A stretch of DNA of 34,381 bases from an uncultured Granulosicoccaceae bacterium (GTDB taxonomy: Bacteria; Pseudomonadota; Gammaproteobacteria; Granulosicoccales; Granulosicoccaceae), in the NCBI GenBank assembly GCA_937957915.1, contig CALGNZ010000140.1, forward strand, positions 1 to 34,381, read 5' to 3'. Positions 17,109 to 24,999 of the stretch are shown here, in pieces (within the stretch, counting starts at the first letter, position 1; every line of letters starts with the position of its first letter). Under the pieces are notes generated by a model, which had not been told where the DNA came from, ran no database searches, and saw only the letters and a list, made by a program, of their open reading frames with translations. Position numbers and translations under genes: made by a program.

Positions 17109-18575
17109 TTAGCGAGGCCACTGGCTTATCGATCCTGCTATACCGGCATGGTCAGTCAGTGCACGGCAATCAAGCCACAGCGCGTTTTTATGAACTCGTC
17201 CAATAATTGGTTCCGGCAGTGATCGGGTAATACTGGCAATCGACTCAGCTGTATGTGTTGAAGTATTGCCCTCAAGTACCACCGCATGGCTGGGGATCGT
17301 CTTCGTTGGCAATGCACCACTGCCAATCTGGCTTTCACACGCTCTTATTGATATGCCGATAGTGTCCGGTAGATTCTGCCTGAGGCATTCAGCCAGGAGT
17401 GTCGCACTTTGTTTAATGACGTCTTCTGCGCGGGTCAGTAATGCGAGCGCCGGTAGGCTGGTGGTTAACGATTCGGGTTTGCTATAGAGTTTAAGCACAG
17501 CCTCAACGGCGGCCAGTGTAACCTTGTCGAGTCGCATTGCCCGCTTAAGAGGATTGCGGTTTATTTTATCAATGAGATCTTTCCTGCCGGCTATCAGTCC
17601 ACACTGCGGTCCGCCCAGTAACTTGTCGCCGCTAAATGTAATGATATCGGCGCCTTCATCAATTGATTGTCTGGCGGTTCGCTCAGCTGGCAAACCGTAA
17701 CTCGCAAGATCGAGTAAGTTACCGCTGCCCATATCGTCAATCACTGGTAAACCGTGATCGCTTGCGATAGCCGCAAGTTCAGCGACCGAGACACTGTGCC
17801 CAAACCCTGCGATTTCAAAGTTGCTCGTGTGTACTTTCATTAACGCCGCAGTTTTTTTGTTGACGGCGTTAAGGTAGTCGTAGTCGTGAGTGCGATTGGT
17901 AGTGCCAACCTCCACCAGCTTACAACGAGCCTTCTCCATGATGTCGGGCATGCGAAATGATCCGCCTATCTCAATCAGCTCTCCACGTGACACGATGACT
18001 TGTCGTTTTTCTGCGAGCGTATTAAGAACCAGAAGTACCGCAGCAGCATTGTTATTGACAGCCGTAGCTGCTTCGGCGCCAGTCAGCTCGCAAATCCAGT
18101 GGGCAATATGATCATCGCGCTTGCCGCGTTTGCCGCTTGCGAGGTTGTATTCCACATTGGCGGCGCCGGAACTTACGCTCACCATCGCGTCAATAGCTGC
18201 CTGGGGATAGGGCGCTCTGCCGAGGTTGGTGTGCAGGATTATGCCGGTCAGATTAAAAATTGGTCTGATAGACGGGTTGAATTTCTCGGTCAAAATAGTT
18301 TCACTGCGGCAAATAATGCGATCAGTTGTCACAGATCTGGACTGAAGATTAGCAGATGAGTCATCAGTTACATTGGAAGGTTCGAGGTCGGACCCACGCT
18401 TGCGGGTAGCGATGGTGCTTCTCAGCTGATTCAGTTCGCTGACTACGGTTTGTTTAACACTATCTTTACCGAAATTTTCGACCAACTGGTTGATGCGGGT
18501 GTCGCGCAGTAATTCATCGACGGAAGGCAAATTTGCAAAAGGTGATGGTGGAGGGGGCTGTGGCATTTTCTTCAT
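17109..18575 (-). CDS. selA: L-seryl-tRNA(Sec) selenium transferase
   Basis: SelA converts seryl-tRNA(Sec) to selenocysteinyl-tRNA(Sec) with selenophosphate, using pyridoxal phosphate. The 488-residue protein has the N-terminal tRNA-binding domain (NLPSVDELLRD), FNLTGIILHTNLGRAPYP, AAVNNNAAAVLL, SRGELIEIGGSFRMPDIM, VGTTNRTHDYDY, IDDMGSGNLLDL and FSGDKLLGGPQCGLIAG with the cofactor lysine K318 (Lys295 in E. coli). Between the N-terminal domain and the core is a loosely conserved Ser/Asp-rich linker (about 58-95) longer than usual. ATG 18575 gives the normal N-terminus apart from a Pro-rich start. It lies downstream of the selenoprotein gene on the same strand, 393 bases away, and faces selB across that gene. 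Confidence 0.96.
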   Translation of the reverse strand: MKKMPQPPPPSPFANLPSVDELLRDTRINQLVENFGKDSVKQTVVSELNQLRSTIATRKRGSDLEPSNVTDDSSANLQSRSVTTDRIICRSETILTEKFNPSIRPIFNLTGIILHTNLGRAPYPQAAIDAMVSVSSGAANVEYNLASGKRGKRDDHIAHWICELTGAEAATAVNNNAAAVLLVLNTLAEKRQVIVSRGELIEIGGSFRMPDIMEKARCKLVEVGTTNRTHDYDYLNAVNKKTAALMKVHTSNFEIAGFGHSVSVAELAAIASDHGLPVIDDMGSGNLLDLASYGLPAERTARQSIDEGADIITFSGDKLLGGPQCGLIAGRKDLIDKINRNPLKRAMRLDKVTLAAVEAVLKLYSKPESLTTSLPALALLTRAEDVIKQSATLLAECLRQNLPDTIGISIRACESQIGSGALPTKTIPSHAVVLEGNTSTHTAESIASITRSLPEPIIGRVHKNALWLDCRALTDHAGIAGSISQWPR

Positions 18576-18968
18576 TGGTCAGGCGCCATCTTTTATCGGA
18601 CGGATTATCACAGTAGTCAGATAGTCTGATTGATAGTTCCTGACTGACTCGCGTAGACTTTGATTCGACCCGAACCCGTGCGGCACGTCAGTCGAGTGTG
18701 ACATTCAGAGATGGGGCAGAGTTTAGCAGGATGTTTAGTAGACTATTGAGCAGTATCTGACGTCAATACCCATTTTTCAGACTACGTTAGCTGTGGCGAG
18801 TGTGTTGCCATAATTTACGGTACGGGCTAGCTGCTGTGCAACTTAGAACAACTGGCCGACGATAACCTGAACATAAGCGGATGCGGGGATTTCCTGTACG
18901 CGAGCTCTTCTGGAGTGATCAATCTCAAAACCCGGCTCGTTAGCTGCGCTACGGCGCAGCGGGGCCTG
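18576..18968. other. gap between selenoprotein gene and selA
   Basis: 393 bases between two minus-strand genes. A perfect 7-bp hairpin (GCTGCGC-CGTA-GCGCAGC on the minus strand) at 18943-18960 begins 8 bases after the selenoprotein stop codon, with a short T-run about 10 bases later; it may be a weak terminator or mRNA-stabilising structure. Inverted AGTCAG/CTGACT motifs lie at 18615-18645 near the selA start. I looked for a selC (tRNA-Sec) gene here by its T-loop and anticodon and did not find one. Confidence 0.5.
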
Positions 18969-20192
18969 CTAGGCTGACAAGCGCCATCGATGGGGAATGA
19001 TGAACATCCGAGCCAGATTCTCAAGTTTGGCATCGTCGGATTGAATTAATGTCTCTCTCAACAGCCTGAGCCGGCTGCCGGCATAGGTTGTAAGCCAGAA
19101 CCAGTCGCCAATCTGTCGGCTTGACGGGCCAATTGTGTTGGCGCGCTGCTCATACGATGGCGCGGGCTGGTCAATCAGGAAAGCGCCTAACGCGGCCTCT
19201 GCATAGCAGGCTTTGATATCATCAATAGCAAGGCGCAACATCAGCACATCTGAAAAATTGTCACGTGGCGACTTCACCACAGTATGGTTGTTGATAACGT
19301 GGTCAACCAATTCGGCACACTGTTCAATAGGCACACCTGAAACCCCGACTGTGGTACGGCCGGTATTTGCGATGTGTTGTTCATACGCAGGTTTTAAACA
19401 CTCGTATTCATGGCGGATACTCGGGTGCTCGCCGACCTCCGGTGCACTCCAGTCAGGAGCAGGCAGCGCGCGCGAATCTTCTTCTGCAAAGTCGACAATT
19501 TGCCTCGGGGTTGAGGTTTCGACCAACTGCAAAGCCTGGAGCAGGACGCGTTGTTGTAGCGCACTGTCTGTGGGCGCCCCCAGCGGCCGACCAAGTTCAA
19601 ATGGTACCCATAACGCACGTGGCGGCAGTATCTTTTCCAAATGCAGTCGGACTAGTCCGATAACAATAGTGCTAATTTCGTGTTGCTCAATCCAATGTGC
19701 AATTGCGCTCACGGCGCGAGTACAGTTGGGTCAGACAGGCAGCAGGCAGACAGTATTAATATCTTTGCTTTTCAGTTCGGCGGCCAGAGTGTGAACATGG
19801 CTTTCCATTTTCTCCGGAGCGGTCGCGCCCATAAAGGAATAATGTTCACTGGCGGCATGTGCAACAGTGCCCTGTTGCGCTAACTCCTGTAGCCGTTGCC
19901 GCGGAAATACCGTGTTGATATCTTCTGCGAAGGCGGTGCGGTCAAAGTTGACAGACACGTGATTGATTAAAATGTCGGTGTCAGCGACGCTGTGGTCAAT
20001 GGTCTGGTAGCCGCCTGTGCCTGCACGTATGTTGTCGCCACCTCGCAGCATGAGGCCTGCGGTAGAGATCAGAGCAACTCTGCATTCTTCCAGTGGTCTG
20101 GGTGAGGTGAATGCTGCGTTCTTAAATTCCGGGCACGCTAATGCCTCAAGGTGTGCGCGTTCGTTGTCAACGCTGTCGTGTAGTCTGGCCAT
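18969..20192 (-). CDS. selenoprotein, glycine/betaine/sarcosine/D-proline reductase selenoprotein B family (TGA = Sec154)
   Basis: Two frame-matched segments, 20192-19734 and 19730-18969, are joined by one in-frame TGA at 19731-19733. Reading it as selenocysteine gives a 407-residue protein with CLLPV-U-P-N-C at 149-157, a UxxC redox motif at the site where GrdB/PrdB proteins carry Sec. Upstream are family features: ALISTAGLMLRGGDN, the NHVSVNFDRTAFAEDINTVF strand and SEHYSFMGA; downstream, ISTIVIGLVRLHLEKILPPRALWVPFELGRPLG follows the usual order. About 190 helical residues at the C-terminus extend beyond this core. ATG 20192 has AGGA upstream. A SECIS-like hairpin follows the TGA directly, and selA and selB flank the gene. 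GrdB/PrdB cleave C-N bonds in clostridial Stickland reductases; the reaction of this proteobacterial branch is unknown, and no GrdA/GrdC partner is present. Confidence 0.93.
19692..19733 (-). promoter_or_regulatory. Sec UGA codon and bacterial SECIS element
   Basis: Counting bases after the UGA, pairs are 2-5 with 36-39, 7-10 with 30-33, 12 with 28, and a tight apical GCGC/GCGC stem 14-17 with 23-26, closed by loop CGUGA (19709-19713). The loop begins 17 bases after the UGA and has G as its second base followed by U, as in the E. coli fdhF SECIS, where loop G and U are bound by SelB. Folding was done by eye. Confidence 0.82.
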
Positions 20193-20435
20193 ATCGATCC
20201 TGGGGCGGTGGTGTGCGGGAATAGCAACATGTGTCTATTAGAGTGTGCCATTTGGTTCACAGCAAGGCAAAACCCGTGGTTAATGGTACCCCCACCCCGC
20301 AACGAGGGCGAAAGGGTGCGTTTGTTCATTAAGCTGGTGAGCAGGTTGACCGAACTTATCGTGTTCTAACCGTCTGGTTTATGATGGGCCCCGCACTCAG
20401 GCTGAAGGTGCCTTCGGTTAAATGATCAGGGCTAC

Positions 20436-20463
20436 GTGTTAAGGGCAAGGTGTTAAGGGCAAG
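20436..20463 (+). repeat. 14-bp perfect tandem duplication
   Basis: GTGTTAAGGGCAAG occurs twice head-to-tail (20436-20449 and 20450-20463) upstream of selB. Confidence 0.9.
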
Positions 20464-20480
20464 GTGCGCTCTGTTTGTTG

Positions 20481-20554
20481 CAATGCACTTGAGGAGTTGC
20501 CTGCAGGTGTTGCAGACTTGGTGACTACCAGTGAAACTGCAACGTAGTGCATTG
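20481..20554 (+). promoter_or_regulatory. branched RNA-like structure in the selB leader with a SECIS-like hairpin
   Basis: Nested complementarity gives a three-way-junction fold: outer stem CAATGCACT (20481-20489) with AGTGCATTG (20546-20554), inner stem GTTGC (20496-20500) with GCAAC (20539-20543), and two enclosed hairpins, CTGCA-GGTGT-TGCAG (20501-20515) and TGGT-GACT-ACCA (20519-20530). The first hairpin, a short GCA/TGC stem with a GGU loop, resembles the apical part of the E. coli fdhF SECIS. E. coli selAB has a SECIS-like leader element bound by SelB, so an analogous feedback element is plausible. Transcription through it has not been shown. Confidence 0.5.
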
Positions 20555-20636
20555 GTAATCTGGCCACTCCGGCTTATTTTTCGGGATACAGGATGATAAC
20601 TGTCAGGCACATTTTTCTCTCACAGGCGAGACGGCA

Positions 20637-22643
20637 TTGATTGTAGTTACAGCGGGGCATGTTGATCATGGTAAAACCAGTCTGGTTAAGTGCCTGACTG
20701 GTACGGACACAGACAGACTGCCGGAGGAAAAGAAACGCGGTATGTCGATAGACCTGGGTTTCGCTTATCTGTCACACGAGCCGGAATTATCTGATAGTCA
20801 ATCAGGGCCCGTTACCGGTGACAAAGTTGAGACTGGTGATGTTGCAGCCGGCAATGCACGTCAGATTGCCTTTGTCGACGTGCCAGGTCATGAGAAGTTT
20901 GTTCGTAATATGATCGCCGGTGTGTCCGCGGTAGATGCTGCATTGCTTGTGATTGCAGCAGATGATGGTCCAATGCCACAAACGCTGGAGCATCTTGCAA
21001 TCTTGCAACTGTTGCACGTGCCCCGGTTGATCGTGGCAATCAGTAAAACAGATCTGGTAGATCAACAGCGGCTGGCAACCGTGCGGGAGGAAATCGCCAC
21101 ACTGCTCAACGATACCAGTTTTGCTGATGCAATCATGATTGACGTATCTGTAAATGATCAGCAATCCGTTGAACAGGTTAAGGCCACGCTGCTGAGTAGT
21201 CTGGTAGAGCAGGGAGTTAACCCGCCGTCAGTGAGGGAGGTAAACGATGGATCGTATTTCAGAATGTCGATTGATCGGAAATTCTCTATCACCGGTGCCG
21301 GAACCGTCGTCACCGGTACCGTTACCTCCGGTGAGGTTGTGATAGATCAGGAAATCTATGCGCTGTCCGGGCAGGTTGCTCTCCGAGTCCGGGGCATCCA
21401 TGCGCAGAACCAGATTGCGGTGCACGCAGTGGCGGGCCAGAGGTGCGCGCTTAACCTTGTTGGTGGTGGGTTAAAGAAGGCTCGTCTGGAACGAGGCGAG
21501 TGGCTCAGTTCTAATCAGTTATTGCAGCCGGTTAATTACTTCGATGTACGCCTGACTCCGTCGCTGCCGCGCATAACATTAAAGCACTGGACGCCAGCGC
21601 ATTTCCATGTGGGGGCGTCTGACATTCCCTGTCGAATTGCGTTGCTGGACAAGCAGCAGGCCTCACAGGGTGAATCAGTCTATGCACGCATTCTTTGTAA
21701 CAAAGCAGCAGGTGTTGTGCGCGGTGATCGCTTTGTGCTTCGCGATCAGTCTGCGCGTCAAACTATAGCGGGAGGCACAGTGATTGATCCACTGCCGCCG
21801 CGCAGAGGAAGGTCTCGTCCGCAGCGGCTGGAAGTGCTGCGTGCTATAGATCAGCCAACAAAAGTACAGGCATTGCAACAGTTGGTCAAAGCGTGCGAGG
21901 CGGGTGTGTCGGTTAATCAATTCTCACTGCAATTTAATATACACCCTCAGGCTGTGCTCGATCTTGTTGAGCAAATTGACCATACAGTAACAACACAGCC
22001 GCAGGGTGATGCATGGATAATTGAACACTCGCAGTGGTTAATTTTGATGGCGAACGTGCAACAGGCGCTGCTGGCGTGGCACGAAGGCAACAAGGATGTA
22101 CTCGGTGCAGACGTTGAGCAATTGCGAAAGCAGATGAAGGTGAGTGTTGCCAGGCCGGTACTGGTCGATCTGTTACGACAGCTTTGTCTGCAAGAGAAGC
22201 TGACAAAGCGGGGTGCGGTGTACCTTGTGACGGGGCGGGAGACATCGCTTGGTGCAGAGACTGAACAATTGTGGAAACAGATGTTGCCGATTTACCAGAG
22301 CTTCAGTCCGGTTGCACCCAGGGTGCTTGAATTGGCGGAGGCGCTTGCAAAAACTTCTGAGCAAACGCTGGCACTGCTCAATAGTTTTGTGGCTCACGGG
22401 CGCATGTACAGGGTAAGCGACAACCGCTATTTTCTACCGGAAGATTTGTTGCAGCTTGCAAAAGTTGCGGAGGCGCTCGCGGCAAAGGAGCAGCTAACAG
22501 TAGCGGCCTTTCGCGACCAATCCGGCATCGGCCGAAATCTGGTGGTTGAATTGCTCGAGTTTTTCGATCGAGTTCAATTGACCCGCCGGCTTGGGCAACA
22601 CAGAAGATTGTTGCGCAGCGCTGAGCAGGTGTTTATAGACTAG
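20637..22643 (+). CDS. selB: selenocysteine-specific translation elongation factor
   Basis: SelB delivers Sec-tRNA(Sec) to UGA codons by binding the SECIS hairpin. The 668-residue protein has the G1 loop GHVDHGKT (7-14), DRLPEEKKRGMSIDLGFAYL in the switch I region, DVPGHEKFVRNMIAG (from D81) and SKTD (136-139) as the guanine-binding motif. Beta-barrel domains 2 and 3 follow (FSITGAGTVVTGTVTSG), then winged-helix repeats from about residue 390 to the end that bind SECIS RNA. About 25 acidic residues are inserted between the switch I region and DVPGH compared with E. coli SelB. The start is TTG at 20637, the only codon giving the standard N-terminus, with AGGCGAG upstream. It is divergent from the selenoprotein-selA unit. 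Confidence 0.97.
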   Translation: MIVVTAGHVDHGKTSLVKCLTGTDTDRLPEEKKRGMSIDLGFAYLSHEPELSDSQSGPVTGDKVETGDVAAGNARQIAFVDVPGHEKFVRNMIAGVSAVDAALLVIAADDGPMPQTLEHLAILQLLHVPRLIVAISKTDLVDQQRLATVREEIATLLNDTSFADAIMIDVSVNDQQSVEQVKATLLSSLVEQGVNPPSVREVNDGSYFRMSIDRKFSITGAGTVVTGTVTSGEVVIDQEIYALSGQVALRVRGIHAQNQIAVHAVAGQRCALNLVGGGLKKARLERGEWLSSNQLLQPVNYFDVRLTPSLPRITLKHWTPAHFHVGASDIPCRIALLDKQQASQGESVYARILCNKAAGVVRGDRFVLRDQSARQTIAGGTVIDPLPPRRGRSRPQRLEVLRAIDQPTKVQALQQLVKACEAGVSVNQFSLQFNIHPQAVLDLVEQIDHTVTTQPQGDAWIIEHSQWLILMANVQQALLAWHEGNKDVLGADVEQLRKQMKVSVARPVLVDLLRQLCLQEKLTKRGAVYLVTGRETSLGAETEQLWKQMLPIYQSFSPVAPRVLELAEALAKTSEQTLALLNSFVAHGRMYRVSDNRYFLPEDLLQLAKVAEALAAKEQLTVAAFRDQSGIGRNLVVELLEFFDRVQLTRRLGQHRRLLRSAEQVFID

Positions 22644-23087
22644 TTTGCGCTATGCATGGCGTTGTTGCATGGCCTTGTTTCAGAGCTTTGATACAGAGCT
22701 TCGATACAGAGCTTTGACAGATGGCAAGAGTAGTGTCTGGCAGGTTGCTTGTGTGAGAGCAGTACAAACGCGCCACGGCGAAGCCGTGATATTACACCGA
22801 CTGTTCGTTAACTACAGCGATGTGAATGCACAATCTGATGGTGTTAAAGAAAGATAAAAAACGCAAAGCAATTGCGCTGTGCTCAACATTCCGCAGGTTC
22901 CGGCTGATTGGTCGCATAGAGGCTTTCGCTTACTCTTTGCCTGCTCTTCGCCAGCGCTTAGCCAACTGAAAAGTAGGTTCACCGGAAGGGCATGTCCTAT
23001 CGCTTCGTTTTTGTTTTTTCAAAAATGAATGCCCCCGATATGGGTGTCCTGTCTGCCACCCCCTACTGATGGTGTTCCGAGGTTTTT
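22644..23087. other. intergenic region after selB
   Basis: 443 bases between convergent genes. It has three tandem 13-bp repeats (22681-22719), a perfect hairpin CACGGC-GAA-GCCGTG (22774-22788) without a T-run, and CGCAA-AGCAA-TTGCG at about 22862-22876. A 70-codon frame with a TTG start at 22645 runs through the repeats and shows no domain; I do not call it. No classical terminator was identified. Confidence 0.5.
22681..22719 (+). repeat. three tandem 13-bp repeats
   Basis: CAGAGCTTTGATA, CAGAGCTTCGATA and CAGAGCTTTGACA follow each other without spacing, 38 bases after the selB stop codon. Confidence 0.88.
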
Positions 23088-24713
23088 TTACTTTGCCAGG
23101 GTAGTTAACAGTTGCCCGGCCAATTGCATGAGATCGGTTTTCGACCCACTGTAACGACCATCTATGTGCACAATATAGTTGCCAGCGGTCGCTGTAACTA
23201 CCTTTATGGGGTACGCGGCGTTAATCATTCCATTGTTCATGTTGCCACTAGCGGTGTACATATCAATTCGTAACGGATGCTTGTTGTCGCGATCAATGTT
23301 TGCTGTGTGCTGGCTTGTCGTCCAGTTGCTGAGTGTCACCAGCGTGCCGTTCAGATCGCTGTAGGTCTGAGAGGTGGAGTCGAATACAAGTTCAGCCGTA
23401 TTGGTTGCAGTGTTGATGGTGTCAGTCTGTAACGCAATAATTGCGATTGGAATTGGTGTGTCGCTGTCCCTGTCGTAGTACTCGTGCTTCGCGGTAGCGA
23501 GAACCTTGGTTGTATAGAAGTCGACAATCGGTCGTCGCGCTTCCGGGTTAACACTGAACGCTGCCGCGGCCAGAACATTTCTCTTTAGTGTTCCCTTGCG
23601 ACGTTTGCTCCATGGTTTTTGTGAGCTCTCGATGGCGTTCGACAGGATCAGATTGCGAACTTCGCGCTGCCGATTGGGAAACGATGCGGGGTCGATGATC
23701 TGTATCGAATCTCTTGGTGGTGAGGCGAACGCGGTTGCTACCAGCCTTTGCCCGTTGGGCCGTTTCATCAATGCGTCGATAAACCGTTCGCCCTCCTTGT
23801 AGACGAACTCAAGGCTTTTAAAATTTCGATTTTGTACATACTCAAGAGCCGGGTCTGAGGGGGTATCCACCTCAAACATATACTGGTTGAGCGTATCAAA
23901 AGCGCCACTGCAGCCAGACAGTTTGCATAATCGTCGTGTATGCCATTGAGCATGGCCTTCAATGATGGTCGATTTGGCAAAGACTTCCTGGTACGACGTG
24001 TTTTTATTACTGTTGAAAGCATTGTGTCGAACGTGGTCACTGGCATGAATGAGTTCATGTATCAATAGCGCCTGGATTGATGCCTTGTCTTCCCGTTCAG
24101 TCTGATCAGACCTCGTGGTTGATTCGCGACTGGTGCGCAGATAATCGATGAGGTTGTCGCGGTGCATCAGAATTTTACGCTGATCTGGCGAGTAGATTGC
24201 CAATACCGAAGCCGTCTGTGCCTTCAGAATATTATCGACCAGTGATTCTGCGAAATCGGCATTGGTTAAATCATGGCTGAGTGCGCCGAGTAAGCTGGTC
24301 CGAGCGTGGATAGCGATGGTACGTTCGTCTGCTACTTCGGCTGTCAGGTTGCTGAGGTCGACTCGCTGATCACGCGCCACGATGTCTCGTGCTTCTTCGT
24401 ACCACTGCAGAATTTTCCCCGTGTCCAGCCCGCCTACCGAGGCGGTGTTATGTTGCAATGCCTGGACTGGTTCGGTAGCTGCTGGGGTTCCCGGACCTGT
24501 CTTTACCGGCATGCCTGGGGCGCAGGCAGACAATGCCAATGCAGCGGCAAGAACGAGAACAGTTGACAAGTATTGAACGCGCGAGCCAGTTATGCTCCCA
24601 TAGGCGGCGCAATTGCGATGGCGATCATGGCTCGGGTCACCGGTTGTGGTGCCACGCGCAACATGATTACTGGCGCAGCAGGGCGCAGAGTCGAATTCTT
24701 CTGGGGAATACAT
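23088..24713 (-). CDS. lipoprotein with HExxH zincin motif, putative metallopeptidase
   Basis: A 541-residue frame (ATG 24713) whose hydrophobic segment TVLVLAAALALSAC ends in a lipobox (L-S-A-C, C64). The first ~48 residues are polar and an unusually long n-region; a TTG at 24569-24567 (L49) would give a shorter signal peptide, so the true start is uncertain. HELIHASDH (H219, E220, H223) is a zinc-binding HExxH motif, and IIEGHAQW with E252 fits the third ligand and EGxA-type turn of gluzincins. The C-terminal ~160 residues (FTTKV-like strand onwards, with repeated Thr/Asn-rich beta segments) form a separate beta domain. Substrate is unknown; it probably acts in the periplasm or on the outer membrane. 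It is divergent from the neighbouring zincin-like gene. Confidence 0.78.
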   Translation of the reverse strand: MYSPEEFDSAPCCASNHVARGTTTGDPSHDRHRNCAAYGSITGSRVQYLSTVLVLAAALALSACAPGMPVKTGPGTPAATEPVQALQHNTASVGGLDTGKILQWYEEARDIVARDQRVDLSNLTAEVADERTIAIHARTSLLGALSHDLTNADFAESLVDNILKAQTASVLAIYSPDQRKILMHRDNLIDYLRTSRESTTRSDQTEREDKASIQALLIHELIHASDHVRHNAFNSNKNTSYQEVFAKSTIIEGHAQWHTRRLCKLSGCSGAFDTLNQYMFEVDTPSDPALEYVQNRNFKSLEFVYKEGERFIDALMKRPNGQRLVATAFASPPRDSIQIIDPASFPNRQREVRNLILSNAIESSQKPWSKRRKGTLKRNVLAAAAFSVNPEARRPIVDFYTTKVLATAKHEYYDRDSDTPIPIAIIALQTDTINTATNTAELVFDSTSQTYSDLNGTLVTLSNWTTSQHTANIDRDNKHPLRIDMYTASGNMNNGMINAAYPIKVVTATAGNYIVHIDGRYSGSKTDLMQLAGQLLTTLAK

Positions 24714-24999
24714 AGAGTCGCAGGGTGTCTTTTAGACGGTATCGGACGTCGTTCTGGTGGGTTGATTACCCAATATCGAAATCGTGGATTGCGTCCAAAT
24801 TGGCAAAAACATGTCGTACTGCGGTGTGGGCATGAAGAGCTTCCCAATTTTGCGACCCACCCTCGGATAGCGTTGTTATGATCGGCGAACACGCCAGTTT
24901 AATCTTATACGTGCGGTTCAGAGTAATTCGAGTGTGACCGGCCGCTCGATCAGCTCGAACGCCTGTATTAAGGGATTTCCAAAAAGCATTGAGGCTCGG

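Larger units (their letters stand above)
20193..20636. other. divergent control region between selenoprotein gene and selB
   Basis: 444 bases separating the minus-strand selenoprotein-selA unit from selB. It must hold both promoters, though no strong consensus pair was found. It contains the 14-bp tandem repeat at 20436-20463 and the branched inverted-repeat structure at 20481-20554. No protein gene or tRNA was recognised. Confidence 0.6.

Noticed and set aside
19731..20192. Separate 153-residue protein ending at the TGA
   Set aside because: Family motifs continue in the same frame past the TGA and a SECIS hairpin follows, so it is the N-terminal part of the selenoprotein, not a complete gene or pseudogene.
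22645..22857. 70-codon frame after selB
   Set aside because: TTG start two bases after the selB stop codon, runs through tandem repeats, no recognisable features.
18576..23087. selC (tRNA-Sec) in the sel island
   Set aside because: Intergenic parts were scanned by eye on both strands for a T-loop, a TCA anticodon arm and an 8-bp acceptor stem; nothing fitted. A covariance-model search would settle it.
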